A stretch of 64,000 bases of DNA from Clavelina lepadiformis. Its lineage: Eukaryota > Chordata > Ascidiacea > Aplousobranchia > Clavelinidae. Both the position numbers and the translations under genes were made by a program. Shown here piece after piece: positions 13,358 through 26,379 of the stretch. The notes under the pieces were generated by a model. The model was not told where the DNA came from and made no database searches. It was given only the letters and a program-made list of their open reading frames with translations. The stretch lies in contig NC_135241.1 of NCBI RefSeq assembly GCF_947623445.1, positions 21,454,501 to 21,518,500 on the forward strand. The letters are read 5' to 3'. The stretch's first letter is position 1; every line of letters begins with the position of its first letter.

Positions 13358-16300
13358 GGTTTTTTGGCACCAAATGCTTGCTTTTAAGTCAAATGCCTTA
13401 TATTGCAACTCCAGTCTTTAGCCTTTTTCTGTGTTTTTTTTTAACTAGTTATGTGCATTCGAGAAATATCAGTTATCATAAACCATATTCAAGAGTTTTT
13501 AATCCAAAGAGCAACATGTATATATTATTCCATTCCTAGTGTAAATTCAAATAGTCAAATAAATCAACTTTAATTTGACTACTAATTCTCTGTAACAGCT
13601 TAAAGCTTAATACCTCCTTAGTCCTTAACCAGCGCAAATAGCAATCACTTCAAACACCCTTACAGATGTTTTAAAAGGGTTAGTAACACTTTCTTGGAAC
13701 ACTTCGCCGCCCCTAATAATAATCAATCGTCTCATCAATCTGCGTATCAGTAACCTGCATCTGGTATTACATGTACATTAATTATTTCGCAAGGCAAACC
13801 GCGTTGCTGATCGTAAAGTAGTGCCAACAAAGCCATATGTGAGAACGTATGATACGCCCATATGCGTAAAGCGAATGTTTGAACAGAACTTCGCAAAACG
13901 TTAGGTTAAAAACTTCTGCGGTTTAGCAAATTATTTCAGTCAGCGTATATCTCACATACAGTAAAATATCAACCTATAACTGCTAGTTTTACCAATATCG
14001 CTTTTTCCGCCCCTGACATTTTGCCCCAAACCTATTTGTAAATTTTTGCAAAACATGACGTTTTTCGCCTGAAGGGTGACAGCATATTTTGTCGCGTTTT
14101 TTCATGCTAGAGTTGACTAAACCAAGTTGGTACAAAAGAAAATCGTCCAAGCGCATCAATGACGTCAACATGAAAACATTCAACATTTCACATTTTAAGA
14201 GTGGACACAGCACATTATAGGCTAAGATGAAGACACGTCATGTAGACGTTGCTTTTGCCATTAGTATTGACTGTCATAAGATAGCACGTAGCGCTTAGAA
14301 TCTTCAAATCGTTGTGAGTGGCAGGGCATGCTTTGGAATGGAATAGAAGTTTTCCATATCCTGCCAAGTCTACCATTCCATACCTAAATGTATTCCATTT
14401 CATTGTAAAAATATTCCATTCCATATTCCATACTTTTTACGATAGTAACACCTTCGAAAATGGAAGAAACTACACTTTTACATATTTAAAAATTTGTGGT
14501 GAACGCTCTTGATTGTGTGAATGAACGTGTTCGTATGCTGCTTCGGAAATGCATGAACTTAGTTCAGTTGTGTGAAGGCGCATTCAAATTTAGTTTGGAA
14601 AATGTAAGGAAAGTGTGGAAGTCTCGTTGCATTCCATAAATGAAATTTTCCACTCCACTCCATACTTCAACAATTCCATATTCCACACTGAACTTATCGT
14701 TCCATTTCATCCCATTTCATTGCATTGCCCTGGTGAGTGGATCAGGTACTTCGATTCAGGAGGATAAAATTCGCATTTATTAATTTGCGGCTTGTCGTGG
14801 ACACTAGCTTGTCCACCATAGGACTTCATTTGATGGCCATCTTGGCACACCGTCCACCTAGCCCATTTTTTCAAAAAGGGCAGAAAAGTGTGTATTGTGT
14901 AGGCCAGGGGTGGTATATCAGTGTGGAAAAACAAACTGATATCAAACAAAACAATCTTTAAACCATTTGCATGCCTCCCCCAAAAATATATCAAGAACAA
15001 AAAATAACCTTTCTAATGTTTTGTTTAAGAGTTGCGACCAACTGACTCCCAGGTAACTGAAATGCGGCCTTCAACTAAGAAGATTTTCCCCACTTCTGGT
15101 AGCTTATAGGGCTATAGGCTAACTACTATATTGAACTGGCGGAATGCATGTTCGTTTGGTTAATAACTGATTTAAATTAACTGGTTTTCAATAGTTAAAA
15201 ATGTTTTGTCCGGGGTTGCACCTAAGCCAAACTATTGTAAGTAAACTTAAATGAATCGTGAAATTTGACTCGATTCAGCATGAGAAAATGATTTGAGTCA
15301 ACTTAAGTAAATCATATTTTTCAAATCATAAATTGAGCTGGAATTTCACATGCACGAATTTCTTTTTTTGGCTTACTTATCCATACGAATCGTCGGGGTT
15401 AAGTCTATTCACAACCGCAATAAGTAAACCTTGGCGACACCACACGGACTGCAGACTCTAAATTATATTTAACCAAGTAGCAACTACATTGCAATACACG
15501 TTACAATAACGAAACGCTAAATAAGGTCGTATGGTGGAATACAAAGAAAATTCCACCTTGTACGTCATGTATAAAGGCAGTTTGGCATTGGGCCCAAACA
15601 TAAAAGATTGGTCGTACAAGGTTCCAGAATCAAGTAACTTTTGTGTTTGTCTTAAAAAGTTCGAAAAAAATATAATTTCTTCAGAAATTGGTCCATGCAT
15701 GAAACGTGATTCACCAAACGATAAATAATATTGATCTACAAACAACACCTTGGATTAAAGAAGGATTAAGTTCCAGTGAAGCGATTTTAAATGTTATCTT
15801 TTCTAATAAACATTAAGCTGAAGCCAGACGGCAGGCAAGACCGAAAGACATAAATAATGCACAGAGATGATATTGTTGTTTGCAACTATAGAACAACTTC
15901 ATCACTTCAAGACGAAAAGGTGCAAAATACAGGGGGGACAACAAAAGACAAAATACTTCTAAATACAAAATAGTTATATTCGGAATCGCAAGCACAATTA
16001 TCAGCGCACGTATAAAAATTAACCAGAAACAAAAGATTTGCCTCATTGGTATGATTGCCACCACTATGATAGCTGTTGGAAAATTCATCTATGATAATTT
16101 AAATGGAAAATTACAAAGTTTAGCGACCAAATTATCAAAAGTATTCTTGCAAAACTACAGGAAAGTGTGTTGTGAACTATGATCTACGTCAACAAAATTT
16201 GTAAAATTGACATGGGAAAATATCTATCCTATTCGCACCCAAAAAGCACCAAGCAAATGTTATAAAGACGAAACACTCATTTTCTAACTCACAAAATGGG

Positions 16301-16995
16301 AATGAACGTTATATTTCAGTGGCTTATCAGCATTATTCGCTTTGGCAAAAAGATACAGGTTTCACTCAATTGTGATGCTGCATAAAATTAACCATTTCTC
16401 TACAGCATACAACTTTTAGCACAAAAATATGCATTTGCAAATCTAAAGGAGTAAGTGTTGCACATCTACATAAATATCTACAACTTTCGCAAATATAATG
16501 CTCAAATAACCACTACGCGTCGTCATACAATGCCGTGCAAACTATGTATAATATTAGTAATGTAACTGCACGCACAGGCATATCATCATCATAACTGCGT
16601 TATAAATTAAACACTATGTTTCTAATACTACATCACACACATATACAGCTCTGCATGATTCAACTTGACTATTAGAGGTTTGCACAATATTATGTAAACA
16701 AAAATTACAACTATGATAAAAGTAAGTAGAACTAGAAGCAAAGTTACTGCACAGAGGTCAATACAACACGTTAAAAAGTTTGGAAGCTTCTGTCAAAAAT
16801 GGTATGAATGTACAGTTTTGAAGATAGTAACATAAGCTGTTAGCATTAAAAAAGCAAAAACAAAAAGTGTTTTAGAATAATGGTAAAAAAATACTGCCGA
16901 ATGAGTTTAAAACCCCCTGCTGCATTACAGTCTTGTCTTTCACTTTAGACCTGTGCAAATTGCAAACTGTTAGCTATTAGCGAAGCTAATAAAAG
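13358..16995. other. Intergenic gap: integrin B promoter side and Rab27 3' flank
   Basis: No supported exon. Holds one hAT element (14322-14732) and AT-rich sequence. The part nearest 16995 is probably the 3' untranslated region of the Rab27 gene. Confidence 0.55.
14322..14732. mobile_element. hAT-type non-autonomous element rich in ATTCCA repeats, 411 bp
   Basis: Begins CAGGGCATGCTTTGGAATGG and ends CATTTCATTGCATTGCCCTG. It is flanked by a perfect 8-bp duplication GTGAGTGG (14314-14321 and 14733-14740). The interior is full of degenerate ATTCCAT/ATGGAAT words in both orientations, so the subterminal regions can fold back. No open frame of note. Confidence 0.85.
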
Positions 16996-17000
16996 CTAAC
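16969..17000 (-). other. Stem-loop enclosing the Rab27 stop codon
   Basis: GTTAGCT pairs with AGCTAAC (7 bp) and the inner ATTAGC pairs with GCTAAT (6 bp). There is a 3-nt bulge and a TTC loop in the mRNA sense. The UAG stop (16996-16998) lies in the outer stem. Confidence 0.6.
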
Positions 17001-19498
17001 AAGCACACCCTGAAGATTTTGATTCTTCTGTTTCATTTGCTCCTTGAAGTTCAGTTTTTCCACCACCGCCGTATTGTGCCGGTAAAAGAGTCTTATCCAC
17101 AACTTCTTCCATTCTAAGATCAGGTTAAAAAATCTTACGTATTTAATACGTATTTACTAATTAATACGTATACAATAATAATCTTACGCCGGCTGTATTT
17201 AATATTAAGACTCTTAAATTGAAAGGCAACTCATAATATTGTCCAAATAGGTTTACACTAAGTTGGTAATTATGTGAAGACTTTTACATTGCATCGTTAA
17301 AAATTTACAAAACTAGCCTTCTCATCTTTCAGATTATATATCTGAGACTCTGAGTGATATACACCAGAAAACACGTTCCTATAATCATGGTTCGATGAAA
17401 GTTTAAAAAAAAACAAAAGTAATCAATACTACCTTTTCATTACGAGGTCGAGCAGCATTGAGACTGCTTTATTAACATTATGACCGGTTGCGGCACTTGT
17501 TTCAAGATAGGGTAGTCTGTCAAATGAATAAATAAAATTTATCCTGTTTTTAAAACTACATATAAATTTCAGGAGCCAATTGCCTAGCAAGCGCAAATCA
17601 AACTAGCAGGGTGGAACAACGCTGAATATAAAATGTACATCAATGGTAATTCACATATTTTAAAGCAAAACAGAGTAACTGCATGTCACAAAGCATTAGC
17701 TTACAAGAAAATAAGATTGCAAATTACTGCATATGGTAACGAAACTAAATACATTAATTATTTACTAGCACACAATAACCCTAAAGAAAGTGCTATTCCA
17801 TTGTAAATTAAGCCATTTCAAACAACAAGGTAATAAATGATGAATGATCTAATCAAAGTTAAGCCGGTCATACAGGTCAAAAGAAATAAATTTTAAATCA
17901 GGTTATTTACCCATAAGTTTCAGCACATTCTCTTGCCCGCTCTTCCGAAACGACACGCATGTCATCAAGATCACATTTATTTCCACAGAGAATTATATCC
18001 GGTGTCTCGCAGTAAGAATGCTGCTTCAATTGATCTAATCATGACGCAAAGAACGATACTGACATGCTAATAGCATTTTAATTTAGCAAATCAGACTTAG
18101 GACTAGGCAAGGTACCGAGCCAATTTCTTATGTTGAGAAAGCTCTGTTCGTTGGCGAGATCAAAAAACAAGAAGAAACCCATGGCATCACGAAAGAAAGC
18201 AGTGGTCAAGCTTCGAAATCTGGAAAATATCATATTCACTGATCAGAACAAGATATATGATACTGTGGAAGTAGAATGTAAAATAATAAGTTATTATAAT
18301 TCCATTGATTATTATAGCATAATGTGCTTTTTAATAAATAAATTTAGGATGGCGGTTACTGGCTAGCCGTACTCTTAAAATCTGTTGAAATTCTCATAAT
18401 ACTTTGGATCGCGTTGCTGGCACTTGGCAGTAGATAAATACACACAGTGCCAAAACAAACAAACGACAACATGAAACCACGACGCCCATTAGGTAAATAA
18501 AAGAAAAATTCTAAAGAGGGTCCTCAAATACTCAAGAGATATTCCGACTAAGCAGTAAGACAAGATAAAAATTACTTCACACAACAAATAAACAGGACCA
18601 ATATATATGCAGTATTGCAAATGGTTCATATAGCACTAGGCCTAAGAAAAAATAACACTATATAATCAAACCTTTCCTGTCCTGCTGTGTCCCACAGTTG
18701 TAAATGTACTCTTTGCGCTCTACTGGAATCCACACCAGATGGTTTATAACTCTGCAAATTCAAAGCAAAATCATAAACTGTATGGACTAAAATAAAGCAA
18801 AATTTCCAACTCAGTATTGTAAAAAGTCTAGTTAAAGAATGCATTGGCACCATAACCGCACTACAATGCAAGGTGTAGTATGAGGTAATTTGAGATGTAT
18901 GATCTGAATGGAATGTACACACACTTTAACAATTCGTAAGACAGTTATATTGAACACTTGTGCTAACGACTCAGTAGCTATGAGGTGGTCACAGTTTCTT
19001 TAAAGCGAATTGGTACTCACCACTCTTTTTTCTCTGAAGTCTATGCCCACTGTGGTGACAAATTTACTTTCAAACGAACCATCTGTATACTGAAACAGGA
19101 AGGATGTTTTTCCCACACCTGCAAAATAAAACTTTATATCTTCTTGCAATACAGTATAGTGGAAACCTGTTAATTTGAAACCAATAAACTGCTTCGATTA
19201 ATCGAAGCTTGAGTTATCAAATCATAATTGATCATATAATTGATATCAGTATATATATAAGGATGTCGCCAAATTCTGGTTAATTATTCGGACTTATCCG
19301 AAAGATTGAGGAAACGAACGTCCATAAAATTAACGTTTGTTTGCAAAAGGTCTTCCTAAGATTACTACTCCAAGCGTCATCACAGCATGATGTTATTCAA
19401 TAAACAACTGTAGTCGTGTTACCTGAATCTCCCAATGCTAAAAACTTGATGAGATAATCATATTCAGTATTATTTAACTGATCAGTTCCATTTGACAT
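16996..19498 (-). CDS. RAB27: Rab27 small GTPase
   Basis: Membrane-anchored GTPase that tethers and docks secretory and lysosome-related vesicles through dedicated effectors. 227 aa from seven exons: 19423-19498, 19021-19118, 18672-18751, 18116-18219, 17911-18034, 17433-17516, 16996-17113. Phases all agree. Motifs seen: G1 GDSGVGKTS, switch [13 protein letters not shown], the Rab27-type insertion and [29 protein letters not shown] (base recognition) and ETSAA. The C-terminus ends GCAC, a CxC geranylgeranylation signal. The long stretch between strands beta-2 and beta-3 ([20 protein letters not shown]) separates Rab27 from other Rabs. A stem-loop covers the stop codon. One gene is seen here; whether it predates the vertebrate 27A/27B split was not tested. 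Confidence 0.95.
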
Positions 19499-21010
19499 AT
19501 TTGTGGCTTTAAATTTGTAATTTCAACAACTTACAAATTATAAGGAACCTAAAAGAGCAAAAATAATTGAAATAACTGAATGCAATATTCATTATCATAA
19601 ATCATACAAATCAAACTCCTTTTCAAAAAGTCTTGAACGTTAATGTGTTAAATAATTAAATTGTCTTACGCTTTAAATGTAGCAGCTTTCCTGTGCGTTA
19701 CCCAAAATCTGTTATGTGTTTTACCGAACATTGATTTACATTACGGCAATTCTAGCAAACGGTTCACTTAACATTACATACCAAGTCACATTTTGATAAA
19801 AACAGAGCAAAGAAATAATACGTTGTAAATTACACGGCCATAATTGGGGTAATCGTAATCGAACGTCGATGGTTGGCATTTTTTGTTTATCAAGTTTTAT
19901 TTGAACAAATGCTGGCATCACTTTTAGTAATGGGCCGATCATGTGCTTTTTGTAGATACAGATCGTTTAAATAATTCATTTATATACACTTAATTTATCC
20001 TTAAATTGATTATTAGTTTATTTCTTGGCATTAAACAACTTTATTAAACAAGTAAGTTTTACCAAGATAAGGTAGAATTAAGTTCAATCACCATACATTA
20101 AATTTCCAGAGTCAACAGTAGATAGTCTTGTTGTAATCAAAGCACATCACACACCATTCATGATAATTTTGCAAAAAATTGGCTTTATATTTTGAAACTT
20201 GAGCCGGTTGGTTAATGCAAGAAATGGACTATTTTTTTACCCTGATAGTAGCAAACACTTTCCCCAAAAATTTTGAAATATTTATGAAAATAATCGGTAA
20301 TTTTCCAAAAATTCGTTTGGATTGATTTCGACAAACTTGAAGAAATCGAAAATTCAAGCATATAATAATGCAATAAAGATTTGAATGATCATTCATGGCA
20401 ACAGATACTGATGACCTCAGGTGAATATTTTGTTGTCATGCACCAATTGCATGTAATTAGTAATACTGTTATCTTGAAATACTAACGGTATCGCTATAAA
20501 AGCAACATAAACTACAATAATGCTATCTTTATGTATATTTGTGAGAAAATATATGAATCTATTTGCAACAATAAATCAAAAAATTCCAACAAAAATTCAA
20601 TGGCTTTACAATACCATTTAATCAATTATTTGGTAAACATAATTTCCAAAGTTCTGTGGAAAGGGTTTAAAGTTGGCACACAAGCCTACTTAGCTATGGT
20701 TTTTCATGCATACAGTGTATCCAAAATAGCTAACTTTTTAAGTACCGGTAGTCGATCTTGCAACAACAAAAAAACTAGAAATAAGAAAACATAAAATTTT
20801 TCTGAATTAGGCTTTCACTTACACGTATTTCTACACAATTAGGTAGGCCTATCTCTGCAAGCTGCAACATGATGGAAAATGCAACATGGGCATAAACATT
20901 GCAAAGTAAATATTTCCCCAACAGATTGTATTGATCATAATTGACTAAAGGGTTAGGATAAAAAAAACGCACAAACAATTAAATTTTACATATGATGGTT
21001 AGATAGGGGT

Positions 21011-21575
21011 TCTCTTACTCTTACTTTTGCACTTCAACTTGGAGAGACAAATGGCAAAAAATTACAAAGTAAGAGCCTAGAAAAGAAATTTTGACATGTA
21101 ATAATTCCTTCAATACTTGCTTATGACTTGGAAATACTAAAGTAAATGAGACCCAGTTTTACAAAGTAAGATTTGGTCTCATGAAACTTGAGTTAGTTTA
21201 GGTCCCATAGTGGAAAGTATGGCATAGTTTGAAAGTTTTAGTTTACACACGATTAATCGATGTGTAAACTAAAATTTTTAACGTTGGGTCTAGCACAAAA
21301 GTGTACAACCAAATGATGTCACACTTTGAGTAGCTGGGGTCCAGTAAACAAAGGCATTCTGTGGCTATACTAGACCCGTCTATCTTCTAGTTCTATTGTA
21401 CTCGTGTTAACTTATTTTGCTAATACACTTGATGGAGGGTCTCTTTTACTTCTGCACTCCAACATAAGGGCCTGAATAAGAAAGTTTAATGAAGTAATAA
21501 AAAGAAAACGATGACGTAATAATTCCTCAATATTCGATCCTGATAAAGGAGTGTAAAAGTAAAGAAAACCCAACT
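21011..21575. repeat. Diverged direct duplication, units about 430 bp apart
   Basis: The segment near 21011-21150 (CTCTTACTCTTACTTTTGCA, later GTAATAATTCCTTCAATA) reappears near 21440-21575 (CTCTTTTACTTCTGCA, later GTAATAATTCCTCAATA) in the same order and spacing. Similarity is clear but imperfect, so this is an old tandem duplication or two copies of one repeat family. Confidence 0.6.
21232..21279. repeat. Long inverted repeat with a small loop
   Basis: AAAGTTTTAGTTTACAC (21232-21248) faces GTGTAAACTAAAATTTT across a 13-base loop that contains the palindrome CGATTAATCG. The stem is about 16 bp. It lies between the two units of the diverged duplication. Confidence 0.75.
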
Positions 21576-23412
21576 CGGCCTGGCCGTAGAGGCCTAGACT
21601 TAGAAGTTTAGAACTGTTCAATGAACAAGAAAGTTATATCTGTGTCCTGTGATGGGCGGAAGCCTTTAAATCTGAGTGGCGCACATTATGGGTGGCGGCT
21701 ACGCATATCTTAAAATTTTGGAAAGCTTAAAACACTCTGGCCAAAATCAAAATTATTTACGTCTAAAAATTTACGCCAGACCAGTGGATTCTGCAAAAAT
21801 GCAGACCAATATGAAAAGAAACGCTGAAAACAGCGGTAACAACAATGATGATAGTGGACAATCACGGTAATGACAACGGCGTTCTTTTCATTTACAAATT
21901 TTTAGCCAAGTGGACTTCTAGAATCAAATTCTAAACTGTTCGGACACAGTCGTACACAAAAATACTGGGTGCCTCCAAAATGTACAGGTTCGATTGCATA
22001 ACACCCAAGATCGCTTGGGTTACTTGCGCAAAAATCGAACAAAATTTAAACGCGACGAGAATAATTGTTTCATGATGCAACGAAGTTGTAGAACCCCGCA
22101 TTTCGCTGTCAGACTTCATAAACTAACTTTTTCTTATCACATATCTTCAGTCATCACTCTAAAGTCAGCAGCCTTGGAAGACCGAGTGCCATCACAACTT
22201 ATAAAACACATCTATACTACGCGGTCTGATGCAAAAGCAATATAGCAACTTAAATATTTTGTCAGTTTGTTGGCCAAGCTAAGTACTAACCTACCATCTT
22301 ATAACACAGTTATGTTATTGCTTTCATGCATGTTTTAAGCCATTGGGCTTTGAACTTTTCCCTGTTCATTAATTGTTTTTGAACATGTTCTTTATTATGC
22401 TATAACTATAACGGTTAGCATCGTAATTTTCGCTCCGCACAATTAATGATAAAAAGTAAAAGATACTATGTGATTCAAATTTTATTTTCTTCTGGTTTCA
22501 TAACTGAGAAAAATAAATCAAAATACCAAATTTTCCTTGCGGACCGCCAGAATATCAAACTAAATCGCTACCGATCCGCAGACTTGCAGTTGAAACCCAT
22601 TGGTTTATAATACGCAGGCCTATACTGTACTACTATAAGTTAAGTGTTTAAGGGCAAGTGCAAAATATAGCTAACATATTCAAAGTTTACGGAGGCCATA
22701 AAAATGGTTGGGCTCGCGGCTTTGCACACCTCTGGCTGAGAGCGCTAATAAAAATTTTATGACAACATGCATTGTTACGCAAATCATCGTAAAAATTGCT
22801 TGTTTTTTTTAATACAACAATATGGAATTTGCCCAAAATGGTTCAAAAAACTTCACAAGTATGTGGTAGCCTCCGCCTATTAAGCTATAAAAGAAGCCAA
22901 AAATAACTCCATTCATTATCTACACTTTAACAGCCTTATGTAACATAAATAATTACTTTACATATAGGCCTACTCAAATTCGCAATTCAGCTTATTCATA
23001 TCCAAAGCTGTGTTGTCATTTCTGAACAATAACTGCTGTAAATCATCTTACTCATACCACTTGTTGTCGTTTACAAAAAAATCTGCAAACAAATCTAGAG
23101 CTGTAAAACTATTTATGGCAGATTTATGAGACATGGCAGCAGTTGTAGCTTATCTGCGTGTATTGTTTACAATATAATACACCTCATGCAAATAATACAA
23201 TTAAAAGTTTTAAATAAGCGAACGATTACGTCACGTACAAATACAATTCTTCTTATATAGTCACTTAATTACACGCAAGAAATTTCTTTATAAACATTAC
23301 TATATGTCACTTTGTTTAAAAGGTGAGATTTTACGCAGATCGTCTTTCAAAGGACGTCAATCGAAACATTTGGGGCATATAGCTTATACGCCAGGTAATT
23401 TGGGTTGCTTGT

Positions 23413-24737
23413 TCATACTTGCTGAAGGTGAAGCTGGGTTATGCGGAGCCAGGCATTTGGTTTACTTTTAAAACGTCGAAAGCAATCGACTTCCATTAGG
23501 TGAAAGATGTCAGTTTGGGCTGCGTCAAACATGTCTTTTCGGGCGTCTTTTACACAATCTTCTACACGCTTTCGGACAGAACAGGACAGATTAACCTGAA
23601 TAGCAAGAAACAACATCTACATGCACTATTGTATAATTGCTACAGTTATGCTAAGCTTTTAGCCTATGTGTAACATATCAGCCCTTCTTTAAAAACGAAA
23701 CTTGTTAACCTGCTTTTCAGAAAACTCGCCGACGTACGTCGAGACAATTTTTCGGGCTAGCTCTTTTCGTTTTAAGGAATTTTGCTTCCGAAAAGTATTG
23801 ACTTCGCACCAAAATTCAAGGTTTTCTTCATTGTGCTCTGCTTCCATAAATTCTTTGAAAACTTTCAAGCTCTCTGCATATATTTCAGTAAATTGCCTGT
23901 TAATGTTATTTTCTCGCGTAAACGTATAGAGCTCCATCAAGTCACTAATACATCAAGACATTTACAGCCGATATATAAAATTGTGCAACCTATGCAGCAT
24001 TTTGTTCCATGAAACTTTAGGCTATAGGCTATAGGCTATAGGCTATAGGCCTATGATACTGCATATAAGTCGACATGATTAGTTTGAGAATTAACGTTAA
24101 TATTATAAAATATATTTGCAAATAGCCTCATATAAAATATATCAAACTCTTCACCGTCCTCTTGAAGAACACCTTGTAATTTGATTTTGTTGGTTGCCGG
24201 TCGCAATCTGTTCAAGCAAACACCAATACAATTCCATGGAAGTATAAAACACTTAAGTTAGTTCTCTACCAATACAGTACAGGATGAGTAGATTATCTAA
24301 ACATGAAGTTTTTCTCCAAAGAAACAGCAGATGCTATGCTCCCTGAATCATATTAGCTTAACTTTAATTTTCTTCAACTTTAAATCAGGTAAAAAGTATT
24401 GATTACCGCAAAATTGGTTGGGAGTTTTTTACTTCACTCAACACAGGTGACCAGAAACGCTTTGGCATATACGAAGGTCTTGGGATTATCTTTTCCATGG
24501 CGGATGCCACCGCCAACAAGCAAGAAAACTGCTTCCTCTGAGCCTGACCTAAATCTTTGTTGCGTGCCTACAAAATTTGACGTCAATGTTTAACAACTTG
24601 TAATTATAGGGCTTTGATTTTATATTACTGTACGTGATTGTATAAGAATACTTTATAATAACTTTTACATAAAACAACGTTACCTTTGCCTCTTGAGCAA
24701 GTTGAATTTTGGAGTTTGACTTTTTTTCACTTTCCAT
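23413..24737 (-). CDS. RGS-domain protein (G-alpha GTPase activator)
   Basis: RGS domains speed GTP hydrolysis by heterotrimeric G-alpha subunits at the plasma membrane. Exons read: 24684-24737 (ATG), 24407-24567, one starting at 24207, about 23710-23944, and 23413-23595 (stop). The C-terminal two exons give a recognisable RGS domain: FKEFMEAEHNEENLEFWCEV, then FDAAQTDIFHLMEVDCFRRF close to the end. The N-terminal 100 or so residues (MESEKKSNSKIQLAQEAK onward) match no domain I know; no DEP, GGL or PDZ domain is visible. The junction between the exon at 24207 and the RGS exon is unresolved: no donor of the required phase was found, so a small exon may be missing. The subfamily is not assigned. 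Confidence 0.75.
24018..24054. repeat. 7-bp tandem repeat (GCTATAG)n
   Basis: Four perfect GCTATAG units at 24021-24048 with partial units on both sides, inside an RGS-gene intron. Confidence 0.9.
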
Positions 24738-26091
24738 TGCAAAGTATTCAGAATGAGCTAACTATGCAGAATCCACTGAAATACTGTACCTGGAAATGTA
24801 CTTTTTCATGCAAGCAAATAAGTATCACATATGTCCCTGATGCTCCTTGCTTTTTATACAACAATTTCTCTTTTTATTGTGCTTTGCTAAACCTAGCTAT
24901 TGCATTTGCAAACCTGGTCGAACAAAGCATCTACACCTGGTGTTGCGTTCTTAAGTGTTATTTATCGCTAAATCCATAGTCAGCTATGGTACATATCTTT
25001 TTTCAAATGACATCATGCGTTTACGCAGAGTAATAAGCTATTGGTCATGAATCATATCAAACTATACGTTTGGTAACCTCTTTGACATTGCGTATAGGTA
25101 CAATTTCCACAACAAGGTCAAGTGTATTCATGTTGATGCAGCGTTTTTCAAACCATATAGGTTAGGTTGCAACCCTAACGTGCGTCGCCGGAAGAAACCT
25201 ACATCGATGGGTCGCGAGTAGTTTAGATCTTTATGTTTATCGTATCGTGAAAAATGTCACTGAGCAACCCTGTGTTATTGTTAAGAACAAGCCGAGTGAA
25301 TTTAGATAACAATTGTGGTTATATTTCGCGCCATTGTACGCACAGATGTATAGGCTCTGTCAATGTCTTGCGCAAGCAAACAAAGTTTAATACGGTAATT
25401 AGACAAATCAGTTACGTGGTGTTAATTGCTTGGCATATTAATCATCATGCAGGCTGCCTATAGCAAGTATCGCTTGCAACTATGGTTCACAATCTTGCTC
25501 ATTTTCGCCATTAGGCGTTTAGAAGTACTTTAATCGGGGCATAAAATCTAGTACTGTAATTAGTAAAAAATACTGTATGCATGAAATAATTATAAAATAA
25601 ATTATAATAAAAATGAAATTACAAAACATACTCGATAAGAAATTGATGAAATTAAGACTTATTGCCTATATGCTAAAAAATAGCCTACTTAATAACGACC
25701 GACATAACCAGCCTAGCAATGTGGTTTTTACAAGTTTATGTGTAAAATATGATCTAACCTATATTTGTATCCAAGTTTGCCTGGGCCAAACGCTTCCATA
25801 ACATTGGAACGACACTTGCGATAATGAGCTAGATTTTAGATTTGGTTATTCACAAGCGAAAATATTTTTAAATTGGCGATGGGGGAAAGTTGTTCGTTTG
25901 TTCCTAAGAAGCAGTCCATTCATCAAATTAATTTTTCCACTAATGACTAGTGAGGGTTGCAAATCGAAGGCGAGTTTGAATTAATACAAACTGACTTGCG
26001 TAATTTCTATGTAAAATTTCTATCTTCGATTGAAGTAGCAAGATTCAGGCCTATTATATCGGTGCTTCCTTTCCCGTCTTCGACCAGGACC

Positions 26092-26379
26092 CTACATAAA
26101 TAAACTGCGATACTTTATAAGCTTCTGAGGAAGCGTAAACAGTTGATTGTACGGGGTTTCAACACCTAAACATCGTTTGTTACTTTTAATGTTTCCCAAA
26201 TTTAGTGACTGTTGTCCACCAGAATCAACAGGACGAAGAAGAATGTAGAGATTGCGGCGTCCGCGAGTCGCTGAAGTCTGCAAGTTTCTTTTGGCAAACA
26301 GTAGGCCTATAGCGCCGTGGCGCGTCATGATTCCAAATCGAGACGAGTGTTTTAGAAGCAAATCGGCCAACACGTACAT
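26092..26379 (-). CDS. Unclassified short open frame, possible mitochondrial presequence
   Basis: A 95-codon frame. From an internal Met, its start (MTRHGAIGLLFAKRNLQTSA) is basic, amphipathic and followed by TRGRR, like a mitochondrial targeting sequence. I recognise no domain. A possible donor (TTTAG then GTGTTG, near 26166) would make it a first exon, but I found no partner exon. It may be chance. Confidence 0.2.
   Translation of the reverse strand: MYVLADLLLKHSSRFGIMTRHGAIGLLFAKRNLQTSATRGRRNLYILLRPVDSGGQQSLNLGNIKSNKRCLGVETPYNQLFTLPQKLIKYRSLFM

Larger units (their letters stand above)
19499..23412. other. Intergenic gap with repeats
   Basis: Between the Rab27 start and the RGS stop. I find no spliced coding signal. 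It holds a diverged direct duplication (21011-21575), a long inverted repeat (21232-21279), and scattered AT-rich sequence. Short open frames around 21676-22245 resemble nothing known and lack splice or codon support. Confidence 0.55.

Noticed and set aside
15813-16088. 91-codon hydrophobic minus-strand frame
   Set aside because: It lies in the Rab27 3' flank, and its hydrophobicity reflects T-rich sequence; no family or splice context.
22400-22734. Possible sixth hAT element ending CACACCTCTG near 22734
   Set aside because: The right end resembles a hAT terminus, but I found no matching left terminus or 8-bp duplication.
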